A stretch of DNA of 15,161 nucleotides from assembly GCA_031281925.1 (NCBI GenBank), contig JAITES010000224.1, positions 1 through 15,161 of the forward strand. The letters run 5' to 3'. A program made the position numbers and the translations under genes. A model generated the notes under the pieces. That model did not search any database. It was not told where the DNA came from and saw only the letters and a list, made by a program, of their open reading frames with translations. The DNA is from Treponema sp. Its GTDB lineage: Bacteria > Spirochaetota > Spirochaetia > Treponematales > Breznakiellaceae. Shown here in pieces: positions 1 to 7,766 of this stretch (the stretch's first letter is position 1; each line of letters opens with the position of its first letter).

Positions 1-130
1 TATTAAATTTTTCTTTTAATTGAAAAAAACTCAAAACTATACTATGGGATTGTTTCATTTGTGAATACAGGGGCTGTTCCCAATTACAAAGGACAATTCC
101 TATAAAAATGATCTTTAGAATTCGTTTCAT
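1..130 (-). CDS. Partial secreted protein, 5' end only
   Basis: An open frame starts at an ATG at position 130 and reads 43 codons without a stop to the left edge, so only the N-terminus is visible. A strong Shine-Dalgarno sequence (AGGAGG, + strand 135-140) lies 4 nt upstream of the ATG and decides the start. The product begins MKRILKIIFIGIVLC and continues to LYSQ at residues 21-24: a basic n-region, a hydrophobic core and a possible signal peptidase site, so export is likely. The family is not recognisable from 43 residues. By my count 35 of the 130 bases are G or C, far below the GC-rich genes to the right, which suggests different ancestry or a recently acquired flank. It is codirectional with the helicase gene and lies downstream of it, separated by about 100 bp. 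It could also be a decayed remnant; the sequence to the left would decide. Confidence 0.6.
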   Translation of the reverse strand, partial: MKRILKIIFIGIVLCNWEQPLYSQMKQSHSIVLSFFQLKEKFN

Positions 131-233
131 ATATCCTCCTCTTTTTCATATAATACCAACAAAAAGCCGGATAATCTTATGGAAATACACATATCACGGC
201 CCTGCGGAAAGATCAAGAGAGTATTTCCCCAGC
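131..233. other. Short intergenic region left of the helicase
   Basis: About 100 bp separate the helicase stop from the start of the AT-rich left-edge gene. On the minus strand there is a TATTATAT stretch (+ strand about 147-154) near the Shine-Dalgarno site of the left-edge gene that could serve as a -10 element, but I found no convincing -35 partner. No clear GC-rich stem with a T run is present, so I see no intrinsic terminator for the upstream operon. Read-through into the left-edge gene is therefore possible. Confidence 0.4.
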
Positions 234-2411
234 CTAAACGCTCCCCTTCAATTCTTCCGGATCCAGCATGTTTGCCGCATACTGTTTTGCCAGCAGGGAA
301 GGGGGAAGCCAGGGATCAAATTTTTCTGTGAACGGGATGGTATCCACAGATTTTTCCGCCAGGGTTTCAAGAGAGGCGGAATTCAGGTTTTCGATGATCC
401 TGAAGAGGTTTTCACGGAAGAGGGCGAGGGGGAGTTTTGAACTAACAAAGATGCTGTAATCGCTTTCCCGAAAGAGGGCGATAATGCCCAGAACGGCGGC
501 CGTTTCTTCGTCCTGGAGGATGAGGAGCAGCGTCCTCATGCCCCGGCTTCCCAGCCAGGGAAGTATGCGGAAGCTGGTATAGGGCCCCCCGGAATCTCCG
601 CCTGTTTCGATAAGGCTCCAGCCCTTCCGGCCAAAGCCGAAATTCTCCGCGGTGTTTCTGGCTTCTTTAAGGCGTTTTGCGGCGCGGGTGGAAAGATATG
701 TGTAGGATTCCTGCGAGAGGAGGATCTCCGGAATCTTTGCCGAAAGGCGCGGATGGTTTTCCGCGCCGCCGCCCCGCCAGAGCCGCAGGGCGCCTTCTGT
801 TCCGGGCTCTACAGTGATCTCTCTCTGTCTCTGATCCTGCCGGAGCACCCGCCAGTAGCGGCCTCCAAGAACGATGCTGCTTCCCGGCGGCGGGGCAAAA
901 TTTACCTTTCCTATTTCCATTGCTCCGTGAATCACCCGGTACTCGGTGTCGCTTGAAAAAACCGAGTAGAAACTGTAGTGGCCCGTGATCCTCTCCCCCT
1001 CAAGGCCGGTGATCAGGGTTCCTTCGGCGGTCTGTTCCAGAAGCCCCGCACGGATAAGGGCCTCAAGAAGGCGGCGGTAGTCTTCTCCGCTTATCCTCTC
1101 AAAACCGGGAAGGCTCAAGACTTCTTCCTCCAGAAGCTCTGTCTTCTTTTCTCCCTCGGAGGCGATGAGGGAGAGGCTTTCGTGGATAAGGAGGCTGTAG
1201 GGCAGGGGAGGCTCCGGCCTGTCCTCAATCCACTTTTCTTTAATATAGAGTTCTATCACGGCGATGGTTTTCAACAGCGCCCAGGGCATATCGAGTGCAT
1301 CATTACTGTCGTCGAGGCTGCTGAAGTAGATCTCGCTTGTCCCGCTCCGTCTTCCCGAACGTCCCAGCCGCTGGGCAAAGGCCGACACGGAAAGGGGAGG
1401 CCCAAGCTGTATAACCCTGTCCAGGGCGCCTATATCGATTCCCATTTCAAGCGTCGCCGTCGCGGTCAGTGTTACAGGCCCTGCCGCCTCCCGCAGTTCC
1501 TTTTCCGCCTCTCCCCGGAGCGCGGCAGAGATACTGCCATGGTGGATAAGAAAGCGGCTTTCCCCCCCGCCGATGGATCTCAATGCCCCGGCTGTCTCTT
1601 CCGCGTCAAGACGGCTGTTGGTAAAGATTATGCAGCGTTTCCCCCGGGTTTCCCCGTAGAGGGATTGGTAGTAATTCTGTTCTTCACCCTTGCTCCGGGA
1701 AAAATAGTCAAGGGCGATGCGTACACGGCGTCTGCTTTTCTCTTCTTCGATGAGGGCCGTCTCTCTTCCAAGCCGGCTCCCCCTTGCTATCCATTCCATT
1801 GCCCTGCGGTAATCGGCCAGGGTGGCGGAAAGCCCTATGCGTCTGGGAAACGAAGTGGAAAGGTTCCCCAGGGCCCTCTCGATCCTGACAAGTTGACAGA
1901 GAAGCTGCTGCCCCCTTCCGGTTCCCATAAAGGCATGTACCTCATCAATGACTACAAAGGAAAGTTCCCGGAAGAGAGGGGCAATCCTGCGGGGCTGCCG
2001 CAGTAACAGTGCTTCCAGAGATTCCGGTGTTATCTGCAGTATCCCTGCGGGTCTCTCCAAAAGCTTTTCCTTGTGCCGGCCCGGTACGTCTCCGTGCCAG
2101 CGCCAGAGGGGAATTTCCGCGTCACGTGCCAGGGCTTCAAGGCGGCTGAACTGATCGTTGATAAGGGCTTTGAGGGGGCTTATGTACAGGGCGCCTACAG
2201 AATCCCTGCGTTTCTCCGCCAGTATTGATATTACCGGAAAGAAACAGGCCTCGGTCTTTCCGGACGCGGTACCTGCTGCAATGATGAGGTGTCTCTCTTC
2301 CCCAAGGATCTCAACGGCCGCCGCTTCCTGTACGGGCCGCAGGCTCTCCCATTCCTGATTGTAGATATACTCCCGTACAACAGGGTGCAGTCGTTCGTAG
2401 ACGCGGTTCAT
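234..2411 (-). CDS. Lhr-like DEVH-box superfamily II helicase (BrxHI-like)
   Basis: This 725-residue protein is a probable ATP-dependent DNA or RNA translocase. All the usual SF2 motifs are visible: Q-like RPVQ at 25-28, Walker A AAGTASGKTE at 45-54, Ia SPLKALINDQ at 78-87, Ib TPESLE at 128-133, Walker B DEVH at 156-159, SAT at 195-197, motif IV IIFTNSR at 261-267, motif V ATLEMGIDIG at 318-327 and motif VI QRLGRSGRR at 347-355. The order and the DEVH and LGRSGRR signatures match Lhr-like helicases, the group that contains BrxHI of BREX loci. After about residue 370 come a probable winged-helix region and a poorly conserved C-terminal half. The protein looks catalytically intact. The ATG lies 3 nt beyond the stop of the ATPase gene, with only a weak AGGA before it, so translational coupling is likely. 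It is the last gene of the TerB/ATPase/helicase trio. Confidence 0.93.
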   Translation of the reverse strand: MNRVYERLHPVVREYIYNQEWESLRPVQEAAAVEILGEERHLIIAAGTASGKTEACFFPVISILAEKRRDSVGALYISPLKALINDQFSRLEALARDAEIPLWRWHGDVPGRHKEKLLERPAGILQITPESLEALLLRQPRRIAPLFRELSFVVIDEVHAFMGTGRGQQLLCQLVRIERALGNLSTSFPRRIGLSATLADYRRAMEWIARGSRLGRETALIEEEKSRRRVRIALDYFSRSKGEEQNYYQSLYGETRGKRCIIFTNSRLDAEETAGALRSIGGGESRFLIHHGSISAALRGEAEKELREAAGPVTLTATATLEMGIDIGALDRVIQLGPPLSVSAFAQRLGRSGRRSGTSEIYFSSLDDSNDALDMPWALLKTIAVIELYIKEKWIEDRPEPPLPYSLLIHESLSLIASEGEKKTELLEEEVLSLPGFERISGEDYRRLLEALIRAGLLEQTAEGTLITGLEGERITGHYSFYSVFSSDTEYRVIHGAMEIGKVNFAPPPGSSIVLGGRYWRVLRQDQRQREITVEPGTEGALRLWRGGGAENHPRLSAKIPEILLSQESYTYLSTRAAKRLKEARNTAENFGFGRKGWSLIETGGDSGGPYTSFRILPWLGSRGMRTLLLILQDEETAAVLGIIALFRESDYSIFVSSKLPLALFRENLFRIIENLNSASLETLAEKSVDTIPFTEKFDPWLPPSLLAKQYAANMLDPEELKGSV

Positions 2412-2414
2412 ATC

Positions 2415-3710
2415 CTATACTTCAAAGTCCGCATAGAAACTGCCGCCGGGTTTATAGCCTTCAACCCGGTAGCCGTCCCGGTATACAAGATCGTCAAAAT
2501 TCAAATTTTCGTTGCGGGTGATATTGAGCAGTCCCAGAAAATCCCTGGCGATTTCCCTGGGAGTTATAAATTCTTCCGCCCCGGCTTTCGAAAAGGCCTG
2601 TTCCAGGAAAATTGAAAGTTCCCTGTTTCCCAATTCGCTTTCATAGGCATGGTGAAAGGCATGAATATCCCTGAGCCGTTCCAGCAATACATAGATCTCT
2701 TCCTGACTCAACTGGGAAAGCCTCAGCACAGGGCCTGAATAATCGGTGTAACCTTCACGGGCAAAGCGGCTTTCCGCAAGACGGCTTTTCAGGGCCTGGT
2801 AGCTGAAGAGCCCCCGTCTGTCATCTTCAATAAACTGGGGAGTACCCGCAAGATAGATGCCCAGCCGTTCAGCCTTTCCCTGCATTACATCGTTGAAGAG
2901 AGCCAGCAGTTTTTCGTAGTTATTCTCCCGCGACTGGCGGTTGCCGATTTTTGCCAGTTGGGTACATTCATCAATAAAGAGTAACAGCCCCTTGGAGCCT
3001 GAGCGGAAACTGAAGGCGGCAAGAAGTTTGATGTAGTCATACCAGTTTTCCCCGGTGATGATCTCCCCGGTTCCCAACAGGGCCTTTGCTTCGGTTTTTG
3101 TCGCGTACTCTCCCCTGAGCCAGCGGAGAGCGGCTTCTTTTTTTTCATCAACACTGTTGGTGTAGGCCAGATAGTAGGCGCTTAATACGCGCGCAAAGTC
3201 AAAACCGTGGGCAAGGTCTTCCATTTCGTTGACCGTTTCGTAGATCCGTTTTTCCACCAGTTTGGGCAGATCCGGATCGTTGGCCCCGTAGCCGTCCTGA
3301 ATGAATGAAAGCCTGATCGAGTTGATCCATTTTTGCAGCAGGCCTTCCAGAGCGCCGCCTTCGGGCCGGGCCCTGGACGCAAGACGCTGGAGGAGTTCCC
3401 GGTAGGTTTCAAGTCCTGCGGGTCCTGTAAGACGTTTCTCGGGCGAAAGGTCCGCGTCGGCAGTGATGAATCCCTGTTCCAGCGCGTAGTTACGGATCGC
3501 CTGGAGGAAAAAACTTTTGCCGCTGCCGTAACGTCCGGCAACAATCCTAAAGGCGGCGGCTCCCCCCGCAATATTGTCAAGATCCTGCAGGCTGGCTTCC
3601 ACTTCCCGTTTGCGTCCAACGGCAATGTATTCAAGTCCCACACGGGGTACCACCCCTGCGGAAAGGGAGGAGAGAATCGCCGAACTTATGCGTCTGGGAA
3701 GGTCAGGCAT
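2415..3710 (-). CDS. DUF2791 P-loop ATPase (BrxD-like)
   Basis: This 431-residue cytoplasmic ATPase has a Walker A GRYGSGKSFF at 59-68, a Walker B GLLLFIDEC at 241-249 and a sensor-like strand YLAGTPQFIEDD at 286-297. The GRYGSGKS loop followed by ADADLSPEKRL at 84-94 is typical of the DUF2791 family (BrxC/BrxD-type P-loop proteins), and the length is normal for it. In BREX loci such proteins accompany an Lhr-like helicase, as here. The motifs are intact, so ATP hydrolysis is expected; the substrate is unknown. The ATG at 3710 has no Shine-Dalgarno sequence. Instead a good -10 hexamer sits 6 bp upstream, suggesting a leaderless transcript (see the promoter entry). The TerB-domain gene ends 42 bp upstream and the helicase begins 3 nt downstream. 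A role in phage defence or DNA repair is inferred from family and context only. Confidence 0.9.
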   Translation of the reverse strand: MPDLPRRISSAILSSLSAGVVPRVGLEYIAVGRKREVEASLQDLDNIAGGAAAFRIVAGRYGSGKSFFLQAIRNYALEQGFITADADLSPEKRLTGPAGLETYRELLQRLASRARPEGGALEGLLQKWINSIRLSFIQDGYGANDPDLPKLVEKRIYETVNEMEDLAHGFDFARVLSAYYLAYTNSVDEKKEAALRWLRGEYATKTEAKALLGTGEIITGENWYDYIKLLAAFSFRSGSKGLLLFIDECTQLAKIGNRQSRENNYEKLLALFNDVMQGKAERLGIYLAGTPQFIEDDRRGLFSYQALKSRLAESRFAREGYTDYSGPVLRLSQLSQEEIYVLLERLRDIHAFHHAYESELGNRELSIFLEQAFSKAGAEEFITPREIARDFLGLLNITRNENLNFDDLVYRDGYRVEGYKPGGSFYADFEV

Positions 3711-3716
3711 GTTTTA

Positions 3717-3746
3717 AGTATAGTCCGAATGCCAGACTTTTGTTAA
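3717..3746 (-). promoter_or_regulatory. Predicted promoter of the ATPase gene, leaderless
   Basis: Read on the minus strand, TTAACA (-35, + strand 3741-3746) is followed after 18 bp by TATACT (-10, 3717-3722). Each hexamer matches the sigma-70 consensus at 5 of 6 positions. Only 6 bp (TAAAAC) separate the -10 from the ATG at 3710, so transcription should begin at or next to the start codon. The spacing and the missing Shine-Dalgarno sequence support each other. If real, it would let the ATPase and helicase be expressed without the TerB gene. Confidence 0.5.
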
Positions 3747-3752
3747 GAGTCT

Positions 3753-6700
3753 TCATCTCCGCGGCAACAGCCTCTTCCGGTATTCTTCCGCGATGCAAGG
3801 CCCCTCTTTCCCGTTTTCAATCAACAGATCCCCAAAGGCGTCCATGAACTTTTCATTGATGCTGTCGATAAGCAGTTCCGGCATGGAGAGGCCCGCGGCC
3901 GCCGTCTTTTCAAGTTCGCTTTTTAGTGAGGATGGATCTTCGGCAGAGGCAATGCAGAGCAGGGCGTCCCGTTCCGTCCCGTTCAGTCCGTTGATAAAAG
4001 CATCAAAGGTATCGATAAAAGTATCGATAAAGGTATCAATGCCGGGCTGTTTTTTTTCAGCCTTTTTCAATCCGGGTGGAGGCGGCTCATGGCCGCTCTC
4101 TGTCCTGCGGTCTCCGGCGGAATTTTCTTCAATCAGCAAAAGCTGTTTTACCTCATCCGATTCGGAGCGGAGTCTTTCGATGGATTCATGACGCAGTTTT
4201 ACCGAGCCGGGCCGTATATGCACGGGAAGGGCCGCGTCATTCAGCGCAGCGTCGGCTATGAGCCGCCAGTATTCCTCCAGGGGGGGCGTCTGCCGCGGTT
4301 TTTCAAAGCCTGTCTTTATTTTCATCATGTATTCGACATAACGGAAAACCGAGGAAATAAATTTGAGAAGCGGTTTAGATCCGAGAAAGTGGGCCCACTC
4401 GGCGGTGTAGGAAGAGTAACCGGCGGCTTCCATGCCCGCAAAGGCCCTGCGGCTTTCACGGTATGTCTGAACCGGGAAGAAAAATTCAAAAAACCGTTTT
4501 TTGCAGAGATCCCGGAGCCTCCGGTCGATAAGATTTATAACTTTTTCAAGGGCCTTTTCCAGTTCTTTTCCGTAAAAGACATAAAAACTGTTGCCCTGCA
4601 AAAGATCGCCTGTAAAAAGATTTATATCTTCAAAAGCGATACTGTTGTTTTCTTCAATGTACTTTTTGTGAATCAAAAGATCCTGTATAAGATAATCCCT
4701 GCTTCCGGCGGCTCTTGAAAGGACAAGCGGAAGAGTCCGGGATGTAATTCCGTACATGATGCCGAAATCAAAGAGCCGCTGCAGAAGCCGGCAGGAGAGG
4801 CGCGGCTGTTCCGCTGTTTCCTGTAAATCCCGCTTTTCCCCCGAAAAACTTTCCAGCCATACGCAGTATTCCTGCAGCCGGGACAGTTCGGCGAAGGCTT
4901 CAGGGGGTTCCGTGTTTCCCATGGCAAGGCAGAGTTCCCTCGCATAGATGCGGATAAATGCCCTTCCCGCGGGTTTCTGTATTCCTTTCCTGAACAGGTG
5001 CCGCCAGCGGAAAAAGTTATTCTTTTCCTCCTGCGAAAGTTCCCCGAAGGTGAATTTTGTTTTGACCGCGGCCTCAGGATCGTAATCCCCCGTGCCTTCC
5101 GCATAAAAGAATACGCCTTCTTCGGCAAGTTCGGGGGCAGGAATACCGCGGAATTTGGCATCTACCGTAAAACGCCCCCCGAAGGGGGACTTAAGAATTT
5201 CCCTGGACGGCATCCGGTAGAAACGGGGCAGGGGCAGGGCCGCTCCTGTATTCCGGTAGATCCATCTGCCCAGTTCGGCTCTCTCCCCCTTTAGGCCGAA
5301 AAACCGCCGCAGGGTTTCTTCTCCCGGTTCCTCCGAAGAGATACCCAGCACGACACTTGCGTCTATAGCGCCCAGCCTTTCCATATAATTCCCCGCGGCA
5401 TGTGCCAGTAAGGAACCTTCGCCTGCACTTCGTTTCGGCTCGGCGGCCAGTTCCGGCTCAAGCAGAATAAGAGTATCGCAGATGCTCACAAGGCTGTTGG
5501 AAGACGGCGGCAGGGATTCATAAAAACCGGTACAGATACCCTTGTTCCGTGAACTTAAAAGATCCTCTCCTTCAAGGGGAGGGGGGAGGCCCGCGGTAGA
5601 AATACTGTAATAGAGTTCCCAAAAATTCCTTTCCATAAGGACAATGGTTTTCCCCGCACGTGTTTCCGTGGAAACATGTTTCCCCGCGCTTTCCGTGTTC
5701 TGCAGCCATCGCGCCAAAAGAGCCGCGGCTTCGGCCCTGCCGCGTCCTGAGTGGATTACCCCGCCTGAAATTCCCCAGAAGCGGAGAAAGTCCAGGTGGG
5801 CGCAAAAAATTGCCGACTTTTCGGCCCTGTCAAGCCAGGGAGGGCCCTGATATTCAAGCCTGCTGAAGTAGGGCGGCGCTTCTCCCCGCCGGAAGAGGAG
5901 GGGAACAGGGATACTGACGCCTTCAATTACTTCGCCTCCTGCGTAGCGCCCGAGGGGATTGAGGCCCGTTTTTTCAAGATCCTTCCGGCGGGCCCATTTT
6001 TCATCGAGAAGCACATAGTCTCTGTCACAGGCGGCGGATACCTCAGCCGCGTCATAGTGCCTGCAGTCCGTATCCCTGCCCCAGGCCAGGGCCGGTATTC
6101 CCCGTATTGTTCTCCCTCCCTTCCCCGGCTCCGCCCTGACCGAAAGCACCAGCGACAGTTCCTCTGCCCTGATAAAAAGTCTGTCTTCCGAAAGTTTTTG
6201 CTTCAAGGCTTTGTCCGCGAAACTATTGATCAGCCGCATCTTTTCGTCGGCAAAGCGGGGAATCTCCTCTCCGCGGAGTATCAGTTTTTCGCCGGAGCCG
6301 TATTCGGCAGCAAGCTCATCCAGAGTTTCATCATCAATTATTTCATAAATTTCGTCATGATAGAGATAGTAACGGGACAGCTCTTCCAGGGGCAGCCAGT
6401 CCTTCCGCGGAACAATTTCCCTTTGCACTCTTATTGCGAGAGTGCTTTCTCCTCCCGCAGAAGTTCTGCGTCCTGCAGCAGGAATTTCCAAATCCAGGCC
6501 CATGAGCCTCTTTCCGGGAGGCGCCATGGAGGGGCCTTTTGCCACAAGCGGGTGAGGACTCCTGCGGGCCAGGGCCAGCAGAGTCTTTCCCCCAATCTCT
6601 TTTCCGGAAAGACAGCCGGCAGCAGATCCTTCCGGCAGACTGTACACGGAACCCTTGTTACGGAACATGCCGCCCCCCAGATCTTCCGCGCCGGGAGGAA

Positions 6701-6785
6701 GAGTACGGATAAAAACACCATTACTGTAATTCAGGTAAAAGAATGGAAAATCCAGGATTGCGGCTTCAGTTTTATCCATGGGCAT
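3753..6785 (-). CDS. TerB-N/TerB-C protein with degenerate SNF2-like region
   Basis: A large 1010-residue cytoplasmic protein. TerB-N is marked by LSQEEKNNFFRWRHLFRKG (583-601) and the helix FIRIYARELCLAMG (610-623), which match the family's xYxxWR...G and YxLYxYEL pattern. TerB-C lies at about 830-1010, with ESIERLRSESDEVKQLL (867-883) and SINEKFMDAFGDLLIEN (975-991). Residues about 250-520 resemble an SNF2 ATPase lobe whose catalytic residues are lost: GGVIHSGRGRAEAAALL (341-357) where GG-DEMGLGKT is expected, and LILLEPE (439-445) in place of the DEAH-type motif. A low-complexity linker with a repeated IDTF unit lies at 916-927. The ATG at 6785 is used here, but the ATG at 6779 (residue 3) has the better-spaced GGAA and may be the true start. 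It lies 64 bp after the secreted-protein gene and 42 bp before the ATPase. A scaffold or sensor role in the trio is inferred. Confidence 0.85.
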   Translation of the reverse strand: MPMDKTEAAILDFPFFYLNYSNGVFIRTLPPGAEDLGGGMFRNKGSVYSLPEGSAAGCLSGKEIGGKTLLALARRSPHPLVAKGPSMAPPGKRLMGLDLEIPAAGRRTSAGGESTLAIRVQREIVPRKDWLPLEELSRYYLYHDEIYEIIDDETLDELAAEYGSGEKLILRGEEIPRFADEKMRLINSFADKALKQKLSEDRLFIRAEELSLVLSVRAEPGKGGRTIRGIPALAWGRDTDCRHYDAAEVSAACDRDYVLLDEKWARRKDLEKTGLNPLGRYAGGEVIEGVSIPVPLLFRRGEAPPYFSRLEYQGPPWLDRAEKSAIFCAHLDFLRFWGISGGVIHSGRGRAEAAALLARWLQNTESAGKHVSTETRAGKTIVLMERNFWELYYSISTAGLPPPLEGEDLLSSRNKGICTGFYESLPPSSNSLVSICDTLILLEPELAAEPKRSAGEGSLLAHAAGNYMERLGAIDASVVLGISSEEPGEETLRRFFGLKGERAELGRWIYRNTGAALPLPRFYRMPSREILKSPFGGRFTVDAKFRGIPAPELAEEGVFFYAEGTGDYDPEAAVKTKFTFGELSQEEKNNFFRWRHLFRKGIQKPAGRAFIRIYARELCLAMGNTEPPEAFAELSRLQEYCVWLESFSGEKRDLQETAEQPRLSCRLLQRLFDFGIMYGITSRTLPLVLSRAAGSRDYLIQDLLIHKKYIEENNSIAFEDINLFTGDLLQGNSFYVFYGKELEKALEKVINLIDRRLRDLCKKRFFEFFFPVQTYRESRRAFAGMEAAGYSSYTAEWAHFLGSKPLLKFISSVFRYVEYMMKIKTGFEKPRQTPPLEEYWRLIADAALNDAALPVHIRPGSVKLRHESIERLRSESDEVKQLLLIEENSAGDRRTESGHEPPPPGLKKAEKKQPGIDTFIDTFIDTFDAFINGLNGTERDALLCIASAEDPSSLKSELEKTAAAGLSMPELLIDSINEKFMDAFGDLLIENGKEGPCIAEEYRKRLLPRR
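4009..4040 (-). repeat. 12-bp tandem repeat inside the TerB-C coding region
   Basis: Two nearly identical 12-bp units (GTATCGATAAAA at 4009-4020, GTATCGATAAAG at 4021-4032) and an 8-bp partial third (GTATCAAT, 4033-4040) lie in frame. On the minus strand they encode the peptide repeat IDTF-IDTF-IDTF. The unit is a multiple of three, so copy changes would alter linker length without breaking the frame. Confidence 0.75.
5661..5683. repeat. Overlapping palindromes, parS-like core
   Basis: The sequence GTTTCC-GT-GGAAAC-AT-GTTTCC forms two overlapping inverted repeats. The first, 5661-5676, has 7-bp arms (TGTTTCC/GGAAACA) around GT. Its outer arms TGTTTC and GAAACA equal those of the ParB site parS, but the central four bases are CGTG instead of ACGT. 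It lies within the coding sequence of the TerB-domain protein. Chance or codon usage may explain it. Confidence 0.35.
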
Positions 6786-6849
6786 TTTCCGGCACTGGAA
6801 CCCTCATGTCCGTCAGAATCTGTTCATAAAACCGGCATTATGGACGACA

Positions 6850-7755
6850 CTAATTGCCGCCGGGCACTTCATTGAGAACTTCATCAGCCAGCACAAACAC
6901 CAGCCTGCCTTCCCGGAGCAGTTCACGGTTTCTTTCATTTCCGGTGATGAGCAGGGCATCTTCCCTGTCGATAACCGGGTCTGTAGGCCTCTTTCCGAAA
7001 ATTTCCCGTGCGATTATCCTCAGGGGCCTTTCCCCCGCCAGGGAGAGGAGTTCTTCGCTCAGGCCCGAAGGGGTGGAAAGAAATATATCCCTCTCTTTTG
7101 CATAACGGACTACCGGGCCTGAGTGTCCTGATTTGAGCATGTTTTTTTCAAATATCAGATTCATTTCCGTGTCCCAGATTTTGGGAAAGATGCAGGGACG
7201 GGCAAGATATGAGATGCGCATGCCGTGGGCGGGAAGCTCTTTTGAAGCAATGATGATGATGCCCGTATAACCGGGTGAAGAATTTGAACCGACTGTGCGC
7301 AGTATCTCTGCGGGACGGCTGCTTCCCGGAAGCATGGAGCCCAAACTGGAAAGCTTTAGGGCATAAGGGGCCCGGAGCAGAAGCAGATCCGGAGAAAAGG
7401 CGGGAGGGGAGAGGGAAGCCGCCGCAGCAAAATCTTTAAGGGCATCCATGCTCAAGTCGCCGCTCTGTATAAAATCCCCGACGGTCCGGGAAGAATCTAC
7501 CGGAATGAGCGAAAGCAGGGATTGTATCAGCGAAGGGTAGGCGGCCCTGATATATTCTTCGCCCTGTACCCTGCCGTTGGGGAATTTCAGTCCTGCGGAA
7601 GCCAGGTTCAGGGAAACCGTTACATCCATCTCCATGCGTTCCCAGGCAATCCCCCCGTTTATGGCTATATCCTCTCCCGGCAGGGGAAAACCCGGAACGG
7701 TATACAGGAAAAAGACAGCGGCCAAGAAAAAATTTCCCCTCATCATCTGTTTCAT
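6850..7755 (-). CDS. Secreted LPP20/FlgT-like protein
   Basis: A 301-residue protein with an N-terminal signal sequence (basic start MKQMMRG, hydrophobic core to about residue 20, possible cleavage before about residue 27; no lipobox cysteine), so probably periplasmic or surface-exposed. The segment YTGIIIIA (163-170), then PCIFPKIWDTEMNLIFEKN (187-205), and the tail RPTDPVIDREDALLI (256-270) with LLREGRLVFVLAD (279-291) recall LPP20 and FlgT-like families. Those have 'YTGLIIDA', a 'P.I.DE.G..IY' strand motif and a terminal 'L..ARVV.V' strand. The similarity is judged by eye and the function is unknown; flagellar or envelope assembly is a guess from the family. The ATG has a GAGGA 7 nt upstream that overlaps the stop of the lytic transglycosylase gene 11 bp away, so the two are cotranscribed and probably coupled. 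The TerB-domain gene begins 64 bp downstream. Confidence 0.7.
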   Translation of the reverse strand: MKQMMRGNFFLAAVFFLYTVPGFPLPGEDIAINGGIAWERMEMDVTVSLNLASAGLKFPNGRVQGEEYIRAAYPSLIQSLLSLIPVDSSRTVGDFIQSGDLSMDALKDFAAAASLSPPAFSPDLLLLRAPYALKLSSLGSMLPGSSRPAEILRTVGSNSSPGYTGIIIIASKELPAHGMRISYLARPCIFPKIWDTEMNLIFEKNMLKSGHSGPVVRYAKERDIFLSTPSGLSEELLSLAGERPLRIIAREIFGKRPTDPVIDREDALLITGNERNRELLREGRLVFVLADEVLNEVPGGN

Positions 7756-7766
7756 AGTTTAATCCT

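Noticed and set aside
342..354. DnaA-box-like GGTATCCACAG
   Set aside because: A single site with a mismatch, inside helicase coding sequence, with no cluster or AT-rich unwinding region to suggest an origin.
978..2006. Long plus-strand open frame (342 codons) opposite the helicase
   Set aside because: It is the antisense of a gene with complete SF2 motifs, has low-complexity composition without domain motifs, and has no ribosome site. GC-rich coding DNA often leaves such frames open.
234..6785. Complete BREX system
   Set aside because: Only BrxD-like and BrxHI-like proteins are present. No PglX methyltransferase, PglZ phosphatase-like protein or BrxC is visible, so calling it BREX would overstate the evidence.
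5796..6875. Plus-strand open frame of 359 codons opposite the TerB-domain gene
   Set aside because: Antisense to recognised coding sequence, with no recognisable motif or start signal.
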